From: Liriodendron chinense
Taxonomy: Eukaryota; Streptophyta; Magnoliopsida; Magnoliales; Magnoliaceae
Assembly: GCA_003013855.2 (NCBI GenBank)
Contig: PVNU02001548.1
Coordinates: 930,001 to 994,000 of the forward strand
Direction: 5' to 3'
DNA: 64,000 nucleotides
Below, one piece after another: positions 32,238 to 45,921 of the stretch. Numbering within the stretch: position 1 is the first letter of the stretch; every line of letters starts with the position of its first letter. The notes beneath the pieces are model-generated. The model saw only the letters and a program-made list of their open reading frames with translations. It was not told the DNA's origin and made no database searches. The translations under genes and the position numbers were made by a program.

Positions 32238-32898
32238 GATGGTGAAGAAAGATATAGAGTATTCTTGAGGTGGGCTGAGGGTTTTGACGATGATAATGGG
32301 AGAGAAGGGATGGTGAGATTTATATATAGGCTCTGTGGAGAAAATGTGTGTGCGCTTTAACTTTTAACTTTTAAGGAGACCTTATGACTGAGACTCGATT
32401 TAAAGAGAAACCCGAGTCGAGTTCGGATTTCAACGCGTTTTTGTGATGACCAGGAAATATGGACTTGGATTTGTTCTATAATGTCATTGCTTGAATTGAA
32501 AATCTCTCATTTTCTCCCTCCAACATATCAATATGTAGAGCCATCTTCCCACGTGGCATGGTATTTATCATTGTGGACCGTCCATTTTATTTCCCTTCCC
32601 TGGATGGGAAATGGTTTGAAGTACGTGGACATGGCTAATCCTAGCCGTCTGATCTAGAGTCTTCAAAGCAATTGATGGTAGGGAATGAAAATGGTTTACA
32701 GTTGATATTATGTGCGAATGGTAAAGCAAAAGGTAATGTTTAGGATTGGGTGTGGTAATAAAGGATAGCTGTCCATGATGGGTCCCACTGGATGGGTGGT
32801 TTAAATTCATACACAAGCCTATCAAGCGTAATATTGAAGAAAGATGGCTCTACCACTGAATGGATGGTTAGATTTCTCTGATCCCGTTGATTCTGGAC

Positions 32899-33773
32899 CT
32901 ATAGCTGATCGACAATGTAGTGATCCACTACATCAACGGTCCTGATTAAAAGACATGATTGACACGTGCACGGTCTGTTACTTTTTTTATTTAAGCAATT
33001 AGGTGGAGGAGACGTTGAGATGCATGAGAGAGATTTCTCAGATGCAACGGGCATCAACCTAAGCGGTAGGGTACTTGTCACGGGTATCTCAAGGTCAGAT
33101 AATCCGGTAGACACGGACCGGAATCTATCTGCAAGACCTGGGTCCACCTTCTTTTGCGTGTGTGATGTTCTAAAATAGACTTTCGTCCGTCAGATTATCC
33201 TTCTCATGTCCGACCTCACAGTTCAAAACTCGGGTGGGCCATTCATCAGTGAAACAATGTAAATCACCCCTTAAAAACTATTGAGTTCAGGCCGTGGGGC
33301 CCTCCTGAGTTCCGGATAATGCTGAGTTTAGGACTACCTAGCTATTCATCTCGTTGGGGCACACATGATGGAATATAGGCACCACATGTGGGCCCATAAT
33401 CATTCAACGGTTAAGATTTCCATTCTCACGGTTTCCATTTGTGTGGCCCACATGAGTTTTGAATCTGCTGCCTAACTTTGGGATCCTGTCCAATTGAGAG
33501 TGAGAATTTATGTGGGGCCCATAGAAATGGCAGTACTGAGAAAACTCCATCCATTATTTTCTCAAACTAATGGTAGGACAGGACCAAAAAAATAGTCAGC
33601 TACAAATCTCATGTGGGCCGTATGATAGAAACAGCGTAGTTGCCTACCATTGGATGATATTGTGGCTACCGTTTATCCCTGTCGCCTATTGTGAGGTTGA
33701 GAAAGCAACGGACGGCGTGTATTTCGCAGGGCATCCCTGTGGGCCCCAAAGCCGCGTCCCTGCTAGCCAAGGA
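32899..33773. other. Unit 2 spacer, no gene recognised
   Basis: Copy of 17681-18547. A 70-codon plus-strand frame (32966-33178) is present in all three units but has no recognisable domain, and the near-identity of the DNA explains its conservation. Confidence 0.45.
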
Positions 33774-34270
33774 ATCGGATTGCGTACTGAGTAAACCCTA
33801 TGGGGTCCACCGTGATTTATGTATTTTATCCACTCCGTCCATCCATTTTATCAGATAAGTTTATGGTTTGTTTTAAAAAATGAAGCATATAAAAATCCTC
33901 GAGTGCAACACACCACAGGAAATAGTATGCATTTAACTAAATAGTATGCATTTAACTTCTACCGTTGAAAAATTCTTGGGGGCATGGAAGTTTTGGATCA
34001 AGCTGATATGTTTGTTTTCCTTTCATCCATCTATTTGTGATCTTGTGAAAAGGTTGGATGACAAATAAACATTACTGTAGGCCCTAGTAAGGTTTCAACG
34101 GTCGAAATAATTATTTCCACTGTTTTTGTGGTCTGGTCCACTTGAGCTTTCTATATGCTTAAATTTTGGGGTCAACCCCTAAAATGATCCGTAAAAAATG
34201 ATGGACGTAGTGGATAGACAATATACATTCACGGTGGGCCCAACTGAGTTTACTCAGTACGCAGTCCGAT
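33774..34270. repeat. Foldback element in unit 2, first copy
   Basis: Copy of 18548-19029, with a small internal duplication of ttaactaaatagtatgcat near 33940. Confidence 0.7.
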
Positions 34271-34619
34271 TTCGCTCGCTGAAGGGACGTAGTAAATTCA
34301 TAATACACGCTCGGGAGAAATGATAACATGCAATATTTTACGTGAGCATACAGCGTTTTTGTTTTCCACTAACGTGCCAGTTCTGTATAACATCTGAGCC
34401 GTTTAGAATGTGGGTCACATCGTGAAGATCATCTGGAACAAAAACCAGGATGCTCCATTCATCAGGCGGGCTAAACAAATGAAATCAATTTACAACCAAT
34501 GGTCTGATTTAAAGTAATGTGTCGCTCACCTGATTAGTGAAACATTCCAATTTTTGCTCTAAGTGATCTGCACGATGTGGCCCACTCTTTTTACGGATTG
34601 GATTTTCATTGGAGTAGAG

Positions 34620-37100
34620 CAATCATGCCTAAGACCTCTGGTGGAAATCATCACTGATCCAGACTATTGATATGGTGGGCCCCTCCATGAACGGTGGATT
34701 TTCAAAAAATCTGCCTAAGACCTCTGGATGGGATGTGTCTGATGAATGGTCTGATATTGGTTCATCCCTTCATCCTAGTGGGGCAGTCTGATGTGATATA
34801 CGCAACACGGTGGGCCAGACAAACAGCGGGGAAAGTTGTATTGGTTGGGTTCCATCCCAACCGTTGATTGCGGTGCGGCCTACGTGAATTTCCGTTTAGA
34901 ATGATTTTTCATCCCACGGCCTAACATCGAAGGAGACATCTAATGGACGGAGCAGATCAGATGAGCGATTGAAATGAGACCAGAAAAACCCGGGAAAGTC
35001 TACAAGTTTGTGGTAGTGGTGGTGGTACCGACACTACATGAGCGCACCTCTTTTCTTGAAGCGATACTCTAGTAGAGTGTGATGGATGATACTCCGGCAC
35101 CTAAAAATCACAACGAAATATACAAGATACTCAAAATCAAAACGTTCATATAGTAGGCCCCACTTAGATGATTCATGAAAAAGTTAATGATGGACGGAAA
35201 ATATGAAAAATGATCACCGATTAGAATTCAACAAACAAATTTTCATAAATCGTAGATTACAACCATCCGATTTATGTTAATTTAGATTTACAACCTATAT
35301 TTACGGTTTCATTTTCCTGAGTTGGACGGTCTAATATGAGTTAGCTATGTGCCACATGTACAAATACAAATGCAAGCGCCTGCGTATCATCCATCTCGGT
35401 GGGGCACACATGATGAACGATCAAGCTTGATGGAATATAGGCACCACATGTGGGACCATAAACATTCAACGGTTAAGATTTCCATTCTCACGGTTTTCAT
35501 TTGTGTGGCCCACATGAGTTTTGCCCACATGAGTTTTGAATCTGCTGCCTGACTTTGGATCCTGTCCAATTGAGAATGAGAAGTTATGTGGGACCCATAG
35601 AGATGGCAGTACTGAGAAAACTCCATCCATTAGTTTCTCAAAGTAACGGTAGGACAGGACCAAAAAAATAGTCAGCCACAAATCTCATGTGGGCCATATG
35701 ATAGAAACAGCGTAGATACCTAACATTGGATGATATTGTGCCCACCGTTTATTCCTGTGTTAATAATATTATGAATGGTTTGGATGGCAAATAAATCTCA
35801 TGATGATCTCGACTAAGCTAATTTGCGGTCGACATTTTCAATCTCTGTTCCAGTCGTGTGGCCCACTTGAATTTTGAATCTGCCTGATTTTGATTTGTTC
35901 TATTGTGATTGGAAGCTATGTGGGACCCACCGAGATGCTAGTTAGAAATACACTCCATCCTGTCCTACCATTCGAAACTTTCTGTGGGGGCCCACAGATG
36001 TATTGAATTCCCGATGGGGCCCACAGATGTATTGAATTCCGATGATATTCGTGCCTACAGTTTATCCCGTGTCAATGACGTTATGAACAGTTTGGACGGC
36101 ATATAAGCCTCCTAATGGGCTCCACCTAGTTTTCAACGGTTGACATTTTCAATCTCGCTGTTTCCTGTCGTTTGGCCCACATGAGTTTTAATACGCCTAC
36201 GTTTGGTACTGTCGCGTATCGTGAGGTTGAGAAAGTAACGGACGGCGTGTATTTCGCAGGGCATCAACGCCGCGTCCCTGCTCGCCAAGGAAGCGGATTG
36301 CCTACTGAGTAAACCGTGTGGGGTCCACCATGATTTGTGTATTTTATCCACTCCGTCCATTCATTTTATCAGATAATTTTAGGGTTTTTTTTAAAGAATG
36401 AAGCATATAAAAATATCAAGTGGACCACACCATAGGAAATAGTATGCATTTAACTTCTACCGTTGGAAAATTCTTGGGGGCCATGGAAGTTTTAGATCAA
36501 GCTGATATTTTTGTTTTCCATTCATCCATCTATTTGTGATCTTATGAAAAGGTTGGATGAAAAATAAACATCACAGTAGGCCCTAGCAAGGTTTCAACGG
36601 TCGAAATCATTATTCCCACTGTTTCTTGTTGTCTGGTCCACTTGAGCTTTGTATACGCTTAAATTTTGGGTTCAACCCCTAAAATGATCTGTAAAAACTG
36701 ATGGACGGAGTGGATAAACAATATACATTCAAGGTGGGCCAAACTCAGTACGCAATCCGATTTCGCTCGCTGAAGGGACGTAGTAAATTCATAATACACG
36801 CTCGCGAGAAATGATTACATGCAATATTTTACGTGAACATACAGCGTTTTTGTTTTCCACTAACGTGCCACTTCTGTATAACATCTGAGCCGTTCAGAAT
36901 GTGGGTCGCATCGTGAGGATCATCTGGAACAAAAACCAGGATGCTCCATTCATCAGGCGGGCTAAACCAATGAAATCAATTTACAACCAATGGTCTGATT
37001 TAAAGTATTGTGTCGCTCACCTGATGAGTGAAACATTCCAATTTTTTCTCTAAGTGATCTGCACTATGTGGCCCACTCTTTTTACGGATCGGATTTTCTC
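34620..37100. repeat. Unit 2-specific extra segment (~2.5 kb)
   Basis: After ggagtagagcaatc at about 34610 unit 2 departs from units 1 and 3 and returns at about 37105 after an identical ggagtagagcaatc. The last part (about 36180-37100) repeats 33660-34610 including the foldback, and 35390-35760 repeats 33340-33680. So it is a local duplication with diverged spacer, absent from the other units. No gene recognised. Confidence 0.75.
36292..36761. repeat. Foldback element in unit 2, second copy
   Basis: Ends gcggattgcctactgag and ctcagtacgcaatccga. It lacks the ctgagtttac part of the right arm found in its sisters. Confidence 0.7.
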
Positions 37101-37104
37101 TGGA

Positions 37105-38202
37105 GTAGAGCAATCTCCCTACGGTACACTTGGTTGGGTGACTTACCATCCAGACCGTCCATCTACCAGTCTCAACTGTGAATGGAAAAATGGTTAAAGT
37201 GCAAATTGATCTCATAATCCTAGCCGTGTGATCATTGACTTCCAGACTGAGGTGCAGATAACCAAACCGGCTTGTTAGCATATGATCATATCCGTTGGTA
37301 AGTTGGGTCACAAGTTTCTGGCCTTGTTAAAGTGACCTTTCCGATCTTTTGCTCACTGAACATAGACCGCTCCTTTATTATTTTCGAAATCATCCATTTC
37401 AATCTTATTGATTCAACACTAGAGAGTATTTATAGTATATGCTTCAAAGGGCTGGTGCAAGACGAATATCAAGCAACTGTGAATAAAAAAAAATCTAAAA
37501 AAAATTTGATAAAACTTAACAAGGTTCAACCAATTGACCAATTAAATTAATTGGTCAAAATTTATGTAGAAATTTCAGTTTGGTTGCTTGATAGATTCTG
37601 TCAGCTTAGAAAAGTTAAAATTGAGCTTCAATGGGTTGTAATTCATTTTGACAAGTCAAAAGATTGGGCTGACAAGTTGATGTTCATATTGGTGGATATG
37701 TAAAAAATTGCATAAATTTTCAAACTTGCCTGACTTGTTTCCATTTCTATTTAGGACTCTTTTAATGCGTTCTTAGACTTTTGTTTAAAATTATATAAGG
37801 TTGTTAAGACTCATTTTAATAATTCAACTTTCATATTATTTAATCAAAATTTAACTTTTGTTGTTTTCTAGTTGAAAATTCTTTTGTAAATTTAAGAGCG
37901 CATTATGAATTCAAGGTATTTATCTCATGAGAAAGATGGTGATCAATCTCATCACGTTCTTCCTAATGTCAGTGGCCCACCAGACCAGCATTCCCATCAT
38001 CATAGACAATTATATTGCACGTGCAAGCAACCATTTCTAAGATTGGACGTGAGAAATGCTGGTAAAACTCATTGTCCAACATAGCTGTGAATTCGTATAA
38101 ATACAATTAAAAAATCATCATTAATTAGTTACATCAAATGTAGTTAAAAAGGTTGTTTACAACATGCTGCTGATCATGTACACTGTCATCAAGACTGTTG
38201 AT
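37105..38202. other. AT-rich spacer of unit 2, no gene recognised
   Basis: Counterpart of 19370-20515 with small deletions. Nothing coding recognised. Confidence 0.45.
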
Positions 38203-38508
38203 CTAGGCGACCAGTTTCATTCGGATGACCATGTCCGGGGACCCACTCGCCACAGTGGGGGCATGGACCACAAAGTTCTTCGCATTAAGTGGGCATCGAT
38301 GGCCACCATTCCTTGGCACGTACGTGCACCCTGATCGTCCCGAAGGTGTTACTGGGCCTCTCTGTAAAGATTCTAACAGAAGAACTCCGTTCTTCGATCC
38401 CCATTCTCCGTCAAAAGGCCTAGCAGCGATGAGCGGTCGGATAGTCGAGATCGATAGGATGAAAATGATGGAGACTAGTGGCAAGATTTTTGTTTTGTAG
38501 GAAGCCAT
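38203..38508 (-). CDS. CTNIP/SCREW-type secreted peptide precursor b2
   Basis: A 101-residue precursor, identical to b3. Signal peptide 1-28 (core LVSIIFILSIS), LLLESLQRGP, PSGRSGCTYVP, Cys61 and Cys72 (GGHRC), NFVVHAP, then a tail ending MVIRMKLVA that b1 has lost. The Pro-to-Arg change in the otherwise constant SGPSG is notable because it lies directly before the first cysteine. TATA-like TATATAT at 38622-38628; W-box cores AGTCAA (38693-38698) and TTGACC (38709-38714). Confidence 0.84.
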   Translation of the reverse strand: MASYKTKILPLVSIIFILSISTIRPLIAARPFDGEWGSKNGVLLLESLQRGPVTPSGRSGCTYVPRNGGHRCPLNAKNFVVHAPTVASGSPDMVIRMKLVA

Positions 38509-38692
38509 TTCTTGGAAGAAATTTTCTTTTTTTATTATTATTATTTTCTGAGCAGAGAAGATGAGGATTTTGAGCTTTGGTGATGAAAGGATGGTGGTTT
38601 GAGGAATGAAGAGGGTGTATGTATATATGGCTTTTGTAGCGTGTGATTTGAGAGGGGGTTTGGCTGTGACTCAGTAAGGGACAAGAAAAGTG

Positions 38693-38714
38693 AGTCAAAA
38701 TCCTGACTTTGACC
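38693..38714 (-). promoter_or_regulatory. Two W-box cores upstream of CTNIP b2
   Basis: AGTCAA and TTGACC 185-206 bp before the start codon. Two further sites found in b1 are altered here by single-base changes. Confidence 0.5.
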
Positions 38715-40267
38715 AGGGACACGCGGGCACGGACCGGCTTTCTCTCTCTGGTTTTCTGTTGAACAAGTGGGTCGCACAATTCAGTGATCTGGACCATTGG
38801 ATAGTTTGGCCCTAGCTACCACGGATGGATTCCTTTGTTTCGGAAAAGTGGTCTCCAAAGATGGGTTATCTGGACCGTTGATTCGATGGTTTCAAGTTTC
38901 AACTGTGGATGGGCAATTGCCTCAACACCTTCCAGATGAAGTTTGCATCCATCTGATCTTTGTTGTTTTCTTACGGACTGTTGTTGAATTCTTCATTTAT
39001 TCGTAAACTACAGATAGAAGGAATGGGATAGTTCGATGAGGGGGATTTTTTTGAGAATCCACCGTTCATGGAGGGGCCCACCAGATCAATCGTCTGGATC
39101 AGTGATGCATGGCATCACTTGTCGAGGGATCGGACATTGGGTACATCTTCGGGCCGAGGATCATATAAGCACAATTAGTTCCGATTTTTATGTTAGTGTA
39201 AGTGGGGCCCATCTTCAGTACTGATCCAAGCCACTCATCTGTTGGGCCAACCGTGGATGAATCATGCATGCTCCGAAAATGTCCTCTTTAGGACGATCCT
39301 AACCGTAGAATCTGTGGCCTACAAATACATGCAAGCAAGGCATTACGTTCTTTTTACCCATCGGGTCTTGTGTGATAGTCAACTCCGATTAGACCCGATT
39401 ATTGTCAGCGTTTCTCAGCTCAGTCAATGCTCCAAACGCCGAATCACGGCTTGAAAAACACGCACCCCTGCTGGGTCGCGGATTGGGTACGACCCCCACC
39501 ACCAGGAACTAACCAGAGTCGGACGGTCTTAGTAGGGGCTCTGTGGGGGCCACAGTGATGTATTTGTTTTATCCACGCCGTCAATTCATTTTGATAGATA
39601 TTTTTTGTGATGAGCTAAAAATTGAGTTCATGAAAATCTTGGATCAAGCTGATATATGTCTACAAGATCTTATGAACAGGTTGGGTGGCAAACAAACATC
39701 ATGGTGGCCCTGTGACGTTTTCAACGGTAGAAATTCAATCTCCACTGCTTCCTAGATTATGGTCCACTTGAGCTTTCAATTTGCCTCATTTTTGGGCTCA
39801 TGCCTTAAAATGATATTTCAAAATAGATGGACGGACCCACATATCCCTTGATAAGACCGACCATCTCCAGCAAGTCCTGATGGGAAGCAGATTAGCAGGT
39901 GTACCGCACACCAGCGATGTCGTTAATGTAGGCATGCCGCAAGCGAAGACGAGGGCGTCAGGCCCTCGAGCCCTAGAATGTACAAAATGGTTGAATGAGA
40001 ATTAAAGCTATGTGAGCCCCCACAATGATGTATTTATTATATCTACATCGTCTACCTATTTGGTGAGATCATTTTAGAGCCGGGCCATGAGTGCTGGCCG
40101 GTCCAGGTGTATCCATGGCATTCAATTCATCCAAAAAGGCCAGCCCACCATGAAAATGGGACACCCAAAAATCAGACTGATCCATTGGTTAAATGAATTC
40201 TTGGAATAAGAATAATTTGAAAAGTAGATTTAGTGAAGACATCATGGCCAAGCAACAGGACTACAAT

Positions 40268-41435
40268 TAGAGGTGGGCAACGACCTGGGCCGGGCCGAGT
40301 TAGCCCTAGTTTGGTTTGGCTCGTTTTTGTGCCACCCCAGTTTGTGGATCGACCTGGTTTGGGTTTCGGGCCAACCCATGCGGCCCGAGTTTGGTTTGCT
40401 CCAAAAAAATCTGGTTTGGGCCAGGATCAGTTTGGTCAAAATTTTTGAATCGAATTGGGCTGAGTTTGAATAGGTGGTGACTCTTTTTTTTTTTTTTTAA
40501 TTGAAAAGAATTAAAAAATTAGAAATAACAGGCAATAAATATATGAAAGTATCTTACCACGTGATGTTTGTGTGGTATAGGTTGGCCAATATAATGAAAT
40601 TCCAATCCCATAAATGATTCACCTCCCATTCCAAAAACCTGTATGAGAAATCCCTACCCTTTGATAGGTAGAAAACCACTAAAATGGCCCCAATCTCAAC
40701 CATATCCATATTCATGCTTTGAATCAACAAAATGAAATGACCGTATAAATGCCCTATTTGAATGGTCACTAGAAGGTGAATGCGGTGGAATGGTGCCCAA
40801 ACTCGCCACATTTTATCGAGGTGGAGCCGTTTGGCAGCGAAATGCACCAATGGCTAGACTGGAACTGCCCCAAAACAAGCAGACGGTGATTAAAGAGATT
40901 GGGACCCATTTATCATCAGATTCACATGTGAAACCATAGATGCACAAGTCCAGCAAAATGGGACATCACCAAACAATGACTGAACTTAATAAACTGGAAG
41001 TGGCCCTACTTAGAAAACCTTGCATGCCCATTGGCTGTCCATCATGTGGGCCCATTGTGTTTTTATCTACCATCAAATCCATTCATCCCCACTAGTATGA
41101 ATGGATACCCAAAGCATTAGGCCATTCCAAAATTAAGGTGGGCCGCACCACATGATTTTAGAGCATGCGACCCAGTATGAATGGACACCCCAAGCATCAG
41201 GTCATCCGTGTAGGTTTTCCACGGTGCCTCATCAATGGTGGGCCCAACCAATGTTCGGTCCGTATTATCTTAGAATGCATCCATAATGCCCAGAGATTGT
41301 GGGCCCCAAAACAACGGTCCTCATCCGACGCTGATGAAATGATAATCCTTCACGCAGGTATAGTAAAATGGGGGCCTAGACGCCCATTGATTGGGCCCAT
41401 CTTAGGGTTTTGGAGGTTGGGGAAATACCTCAGAA

Positions 41436-41488
<53 letters not shown>

Positions 41489-41912
41489 CTACACCCCAAG
41501 GCAACATCGTCGGCGGGTTTTTATTGGGTAGAGAGATGGAGAGAGTGAGAGAGAGTGGGGAGGGAGAGTTTGGGAAAGAGAGGGAGAGAGATGAGAGAGA
41601 TTTGGGGGCGGGAGAGGGTAGGGTGTGGGAGATATTTTAGGGTTTTAGTTTTGATACATTTATATTCTAATAGTCTAATACCATTGACCTTACGAGCTGA
41701 GCTGGGCCAAGTCGGTCCAAACCAGGCCGAGACGAGCTTCGAACCGGGCCGGGTCAGTGCTGCAAGAGTTTGAGTTCCACCCGTTTCTTAATCGGGCCGT
41801 GTTTGGGTGGCTCGTCACTGGATCAAACTCAACTTCAAACCGGGCCAAACCGAACTTTTTCGATACGGGTCGGGCCGAACTTTTGAGCTGGCCTAGTTTG
41901 TGCCCACCTCTA
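40268..41912. mobile_element. hAT-like non-autonomous transposon, 1,645 bp (unit 2)
   Basis: Same ends (TAGAGGTGGGCA and TGCCCACCTCTA) and the same flanking 8-bp repeats (40260-40267, 41913-41920) as the unit 1 copy. It was present before the units duplicated. Confidence 0.85.
41438..41486. repeat. (AG)n microsatellite inside hAT-like element (unit 2)
   Basis: Counterpart of 23726-23774. Confidence 0.9.
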
Positions 41913-42356
41913 GCTACAATATATGATCAGCTATAATTGTATGGAGAATTTGGCAAGGCCAAAAATACAGAAATGTAACATCTTGCTGATGAGAACACAT
42001 TCAAAAGTATCTGACCAAACACTTTCTTTATCTTTTCTCTTCTTTATAACCTTAAAATCACATTCTACAACATTAGATTATATGTTTTGCCTTGTAAAAT
42101 AAAAACATAATAATTAGCAACCTGTTTAGTTTTTGCGCAACACACCCACATGGTTAGTCGTCACACGATGCACCCACCCTGTTATTTGCGCAACACACCC
42201 ACACAGTTAGTCATCACATGATGCACCCACTGATCGATGGAGTTAGTGTGTCTCCTTAGCACTCGAACCTGAGACCTGTTGTTGAAACGCCTAAGCGTCT
42301 TCCAGCTAGGCTAGAAATAAGTTCATCTCATTTTAGTTAATCCTAATTATGTATTA

Positions 42357-42483
42357 GGGCGTGTTTGGTTGCACCAAATATCATGAGAATTCATGATGTT
42401 TTGTATCTTTTGTTGCACAAGGCCAGTTTACTCTAAGGCAAAATATCATAAAATTTTATGATATTTGGTGCGACCAACACACC
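42357..42483. mobile_element. MITE with GGGCGTGTTTGGTTGCACCA ends (unit 2)
   Basis: Counterpart of 24592-24718, same length. Upstream at about 42170-42230 unit 2 has an additional gttatttgcgcaacacaccc repeat compared with unit 1. Confidence 0.6.
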
Positions 42484-42960
42484 GAATAGATTGAAAGACA
42501 TTGGCCTTATGATACGTCTTGATATTAATTAACTTGGAATTGCCCATTGGAGAGGAATTATTGTCTATTGATTTGGTGGGACCGACCACAGATGGATGAG
42601 AATCTTATAGATTGAAAGATGTTGACCCTATGATATGGTATTGGTGGCCCACAAAAGAAACTATATGAAAAAAAATCAACGGTCAACTTTCAACAGAAAA
42701 AAAGTTAAATATTCAGGGGTTAGGATCTTTCAATCAAGCAGATTATAACTGGGCATCCCTGATAAGCATGAGCGGTCCACCTTACAATGGGCCATGCAAT
42801 CATGTCTGGCAAATTCATCAAGAAATATAGAACTTCCAAATTTATTCGTTGAACTAAAATAAATACAATCAATCGGTTAGTGTAATGGTAGTTGCAAAAC
42901 GTCATTCTCTTGTGTGGCTGATCTTGGGCACTTTGCACCCAACTCAACCCATGAAGAAGA

Positions 42961-43305
42961 TCAGGACCGTTGATGTTGGAGCTGAGTTTCTTTATCGATA
43001 TCAGCGGCACCGGGACGGATGATCATTTCATGATTGTCAAGTGGCCCAGTTGGAGCATGGATTGCGAAGTTCCTCTGATTGAGTTGGCATGGACGGCCAC
43101 CCTTCCTCGGCACATATGTGCACCCGGAAGGACCCGAAGACGTTACGGGGCCTTTTTGTAGGGACTCTAGAAGTAGAGATCCTTCCATCGATCGCCATTG
43201 ATCTCCGTCGAGAGGCCTTGTGGCCACTACTGATCGGACGGTCGAGATCAAGAGGATGAAAATGATGGATATGAACGGTGAGAGATTTATTCTCTGAGAA
43301 GCCAT
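42961..43305 (-). CDS. CTNIP/SCREW-type secreted peptide precursor c2
   Basis: A 114-residue precursor matching c1 with MASQ at the start (c1 has MDSQ), VVATRPL at the signal cleavage region and CQL after the second cysteine. The mature block SSGPSGCTYVP, Cys62 and Cys73 and NFAIHAP are kept. TATA box at 43387-43396, again 82 bp from the start. Confidence 0.84.
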   Translation of the reverse strand: MASQRINLSPFISIIFILLISTVRSVVATRPLDGDQWRSMEGSLLLESLQKGPVTSSGPSGCTYVPRKGGRPCQLNQRNFAIHAPTGPLDNHEMIIRPGAADIDKETQLQHQRS

Positions 43306-43386
43306 GATTGTGAGTAAAGATATAGAGTTTTCTTGAGGTGGGCTGAGGGTTTTGATGATGATGAAGGGTGAGAAGCTATGGTGAGA

Positions 43387-43396
43387 TTTATATATA
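43387..43396 (-). promoter_or_regulatory. TATA box of CTNIP c2
   Basis: TTTATATATA on the plus strand, same spacing as the other a and c genes. Confidence 0.65.
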
Positions 43397-45921
43397 GGCT
43401 ATGTAGAGAGAATGTGTGTGTTTTAACTTTTAAGGAGACCTCGTGACTGAGACTCGGTTTAAAGTGAAACCCGGGTTGGGTTCGGATTTCAACGCGATTT
43501 TGCCATGACCATAAAATATGGACTTTGATTTGTTCTAAAATGTCATTGCTTGAATTGAAAATCTCTCATTTTCTCTCTCCAACGTATCAATATGTAGAGC
43601 CATCTTGCCACGTGGTGTGGTATTTATCATTGTGGACCGTTCATTTTATTTCCCTTCCCTAGATGGGAAATGGTTTGAAGTACGTGGACATGGCTAATCC
43701 TAGCTGTCTGATCTTGAGTCTTCAAAGCAATTAATGGTAGGGAATGAAAATGGTTTACAGTTGATATTATGTGTGAATGGGAAAGCAAAAAGTAATGGTT
43801 AGGATTGTTTGATTGGTAGGGAAATAAGAGATAGCTGTCCCACTGGATGGGTGGTCTGGATTCATACATCAGCCTATCAAGCGTATTGATGAGAGATGGC
43901 TCTACCACATTGCGATTCTATTGATGCATGTGCTCGAGACAAGGCCCGATGTGTCAGTCTCACGCTCGTTGGTAGAGCTGGTAGAGACAGTGTACCAAAA
44001 ACAAAAAAATGCCACAGGTGTAGGACATCCAATCCGTGCAAAAGGTCAGTCACACCATGATGATAGCCCGATATGAAAATCCGGCCGATCTGTTCATCGA
44101 GTGGGCCACAACATCAAAATCATCAGATGGCTAATGGTATAACCTAGTGTGTACTAGTTTGGCCCACCCAATAAATGGGTCGGCCCAATTTTCATTTCTG
44201 GTGATAGTCCACCTTTTAGCCAGCCCAATGACTGGGTTGGCCTAAAAAGTTTTTAATGGTGGGTATTCAATCACTTTTTCCTCGTGTGGTCCACATAAGA
44301 TTTGGATTTGCTTCATTTGTTAGATCATGATATAAAATTTATGTTATGTGGTCCATGAATTACACGCTCCCCACAACTTTACATGTGTGGGTCTCTCATT
44401 TTAACCAATCCAAGCTCAAGAAGCGGATTGTGTTGTGTGCCACACACCTACGACCTTGGTGGTGTTGATGTCAACAAGTTTTGTGGCTCCCATCATGATG
44501 TATGTGTTATATCCGCTCCATCCATGCATTTTGCAAGATCATTTTAGGGCGTGGGACAAAAAATGAGCCAATCTAGGCCTCAACTCAACCCCACCACAGA
44601 AATTAGTGGGATTGTGACACCAAAAGTTAAAACCTTCGGAAGTTCTACCATGATGCTTACTCACCAACCATCTTGTTCATAAGGTCACACAAACTTGGAT
44701 GAAGGGAAAACACAAATATCATCTTTTATCCAAAACGTTTGTGTCCTTAAGAAATTTTCAATGGTAGTTGTTCAATCCCCAGTATGGTGTGGTCCACTTG
44801 GGTCTTGGATCTGCCTCAGTTTTTAGTCGATGCCCTAAAAGGATCTCACAAAATGAATGAAGTGTATGCATATAAAACATACATCATGGTCGGACCCACG
44901 TAACTTTGGTGATGTGAACAACCCACATAACTTTGGTGATGTGAACACACCATAGAGGTCAGTATCTAAGGAACCATGCAATCCCTTCCACTAAAATCCA
45001 ATGGGATTCCCTACCCATGGTTTTAAGTAAATTTCCGAACGAAGTTAGGTGGGGTCACCATGATGTTTGTGAGAAGTTCATTCCATCCATCATTTTTATA
45101 AATTATTTTAGTACATGATCTAAAAATGAGGCAAATCTAAAAGTCAAGTGGGCAGCATGACAAGAAAAAGTGTTGAAAACTTTTTAGGCCTACAGAAAGT
45201 TTTGATCAAGCTGATATTTGTGTTTTCCCTTCATCCATGTCTGTATGACCTAATCAACAAGTTGGGCACTAAATAAACATTACACTAAGCCCTTATAAGT
45301 TTTTAATGGTGGGCATTCAATCACCATTGTTTTCTTGTCGTATGGTCCAGTTGAGATTTGGATCAGTCTCATTTTTGGGCTCATGTCATAAAATGATATG
45401 GAAAAATAGATGGATAGTATGGATAAAACATATTTATCATCGTGGGGGCCCACAAAGCACTCTCTGTATAGCGACTTTGTTATTGGCAGCATTACGCAAA
45501 CAATATATGGAGGATAGGTAGTGGTGAGATGGACTCTTCTGTCAAGGGCTCTCTGTGGGGCATATTGTGATGTATATATTTTATCTACACCATTCATCCA
45601 TTTTCCATGCCATTTTAGGGCATAAGGCAAAAAAATGAGGCAGGTCTAAGGCTCAAGTGGGCCACACTACTAGAAACGGTGGGAATTGAGTGCTCTAATA
45701 CATGGTATATTTAAATTGGGACGCATAATTTGGACAGTTTAATTTGAATTACCTATAGTACCTAATTTCTAAGTTCCTGTGTATTGTCCATTACACTCTG
45801 CCAAAGTATCGAGGTTTTTTCCCAAGTTTTTTCCCATGCATAACCGCTCTCTATCTCCCACTTCTTAATATAAACTTTATTGTCTTATAAGCAAAGGAGA
45901 GAAAAAAAAAAGTAGAAAAAA
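43397..45921. repeat. Spacer with two foldback elements (44475-44905, 45051-45460)
   Basis: Counterpart of 25632-28178 with the same two foldbacks and small indels. No gene recognised. Confidence 0.55.
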
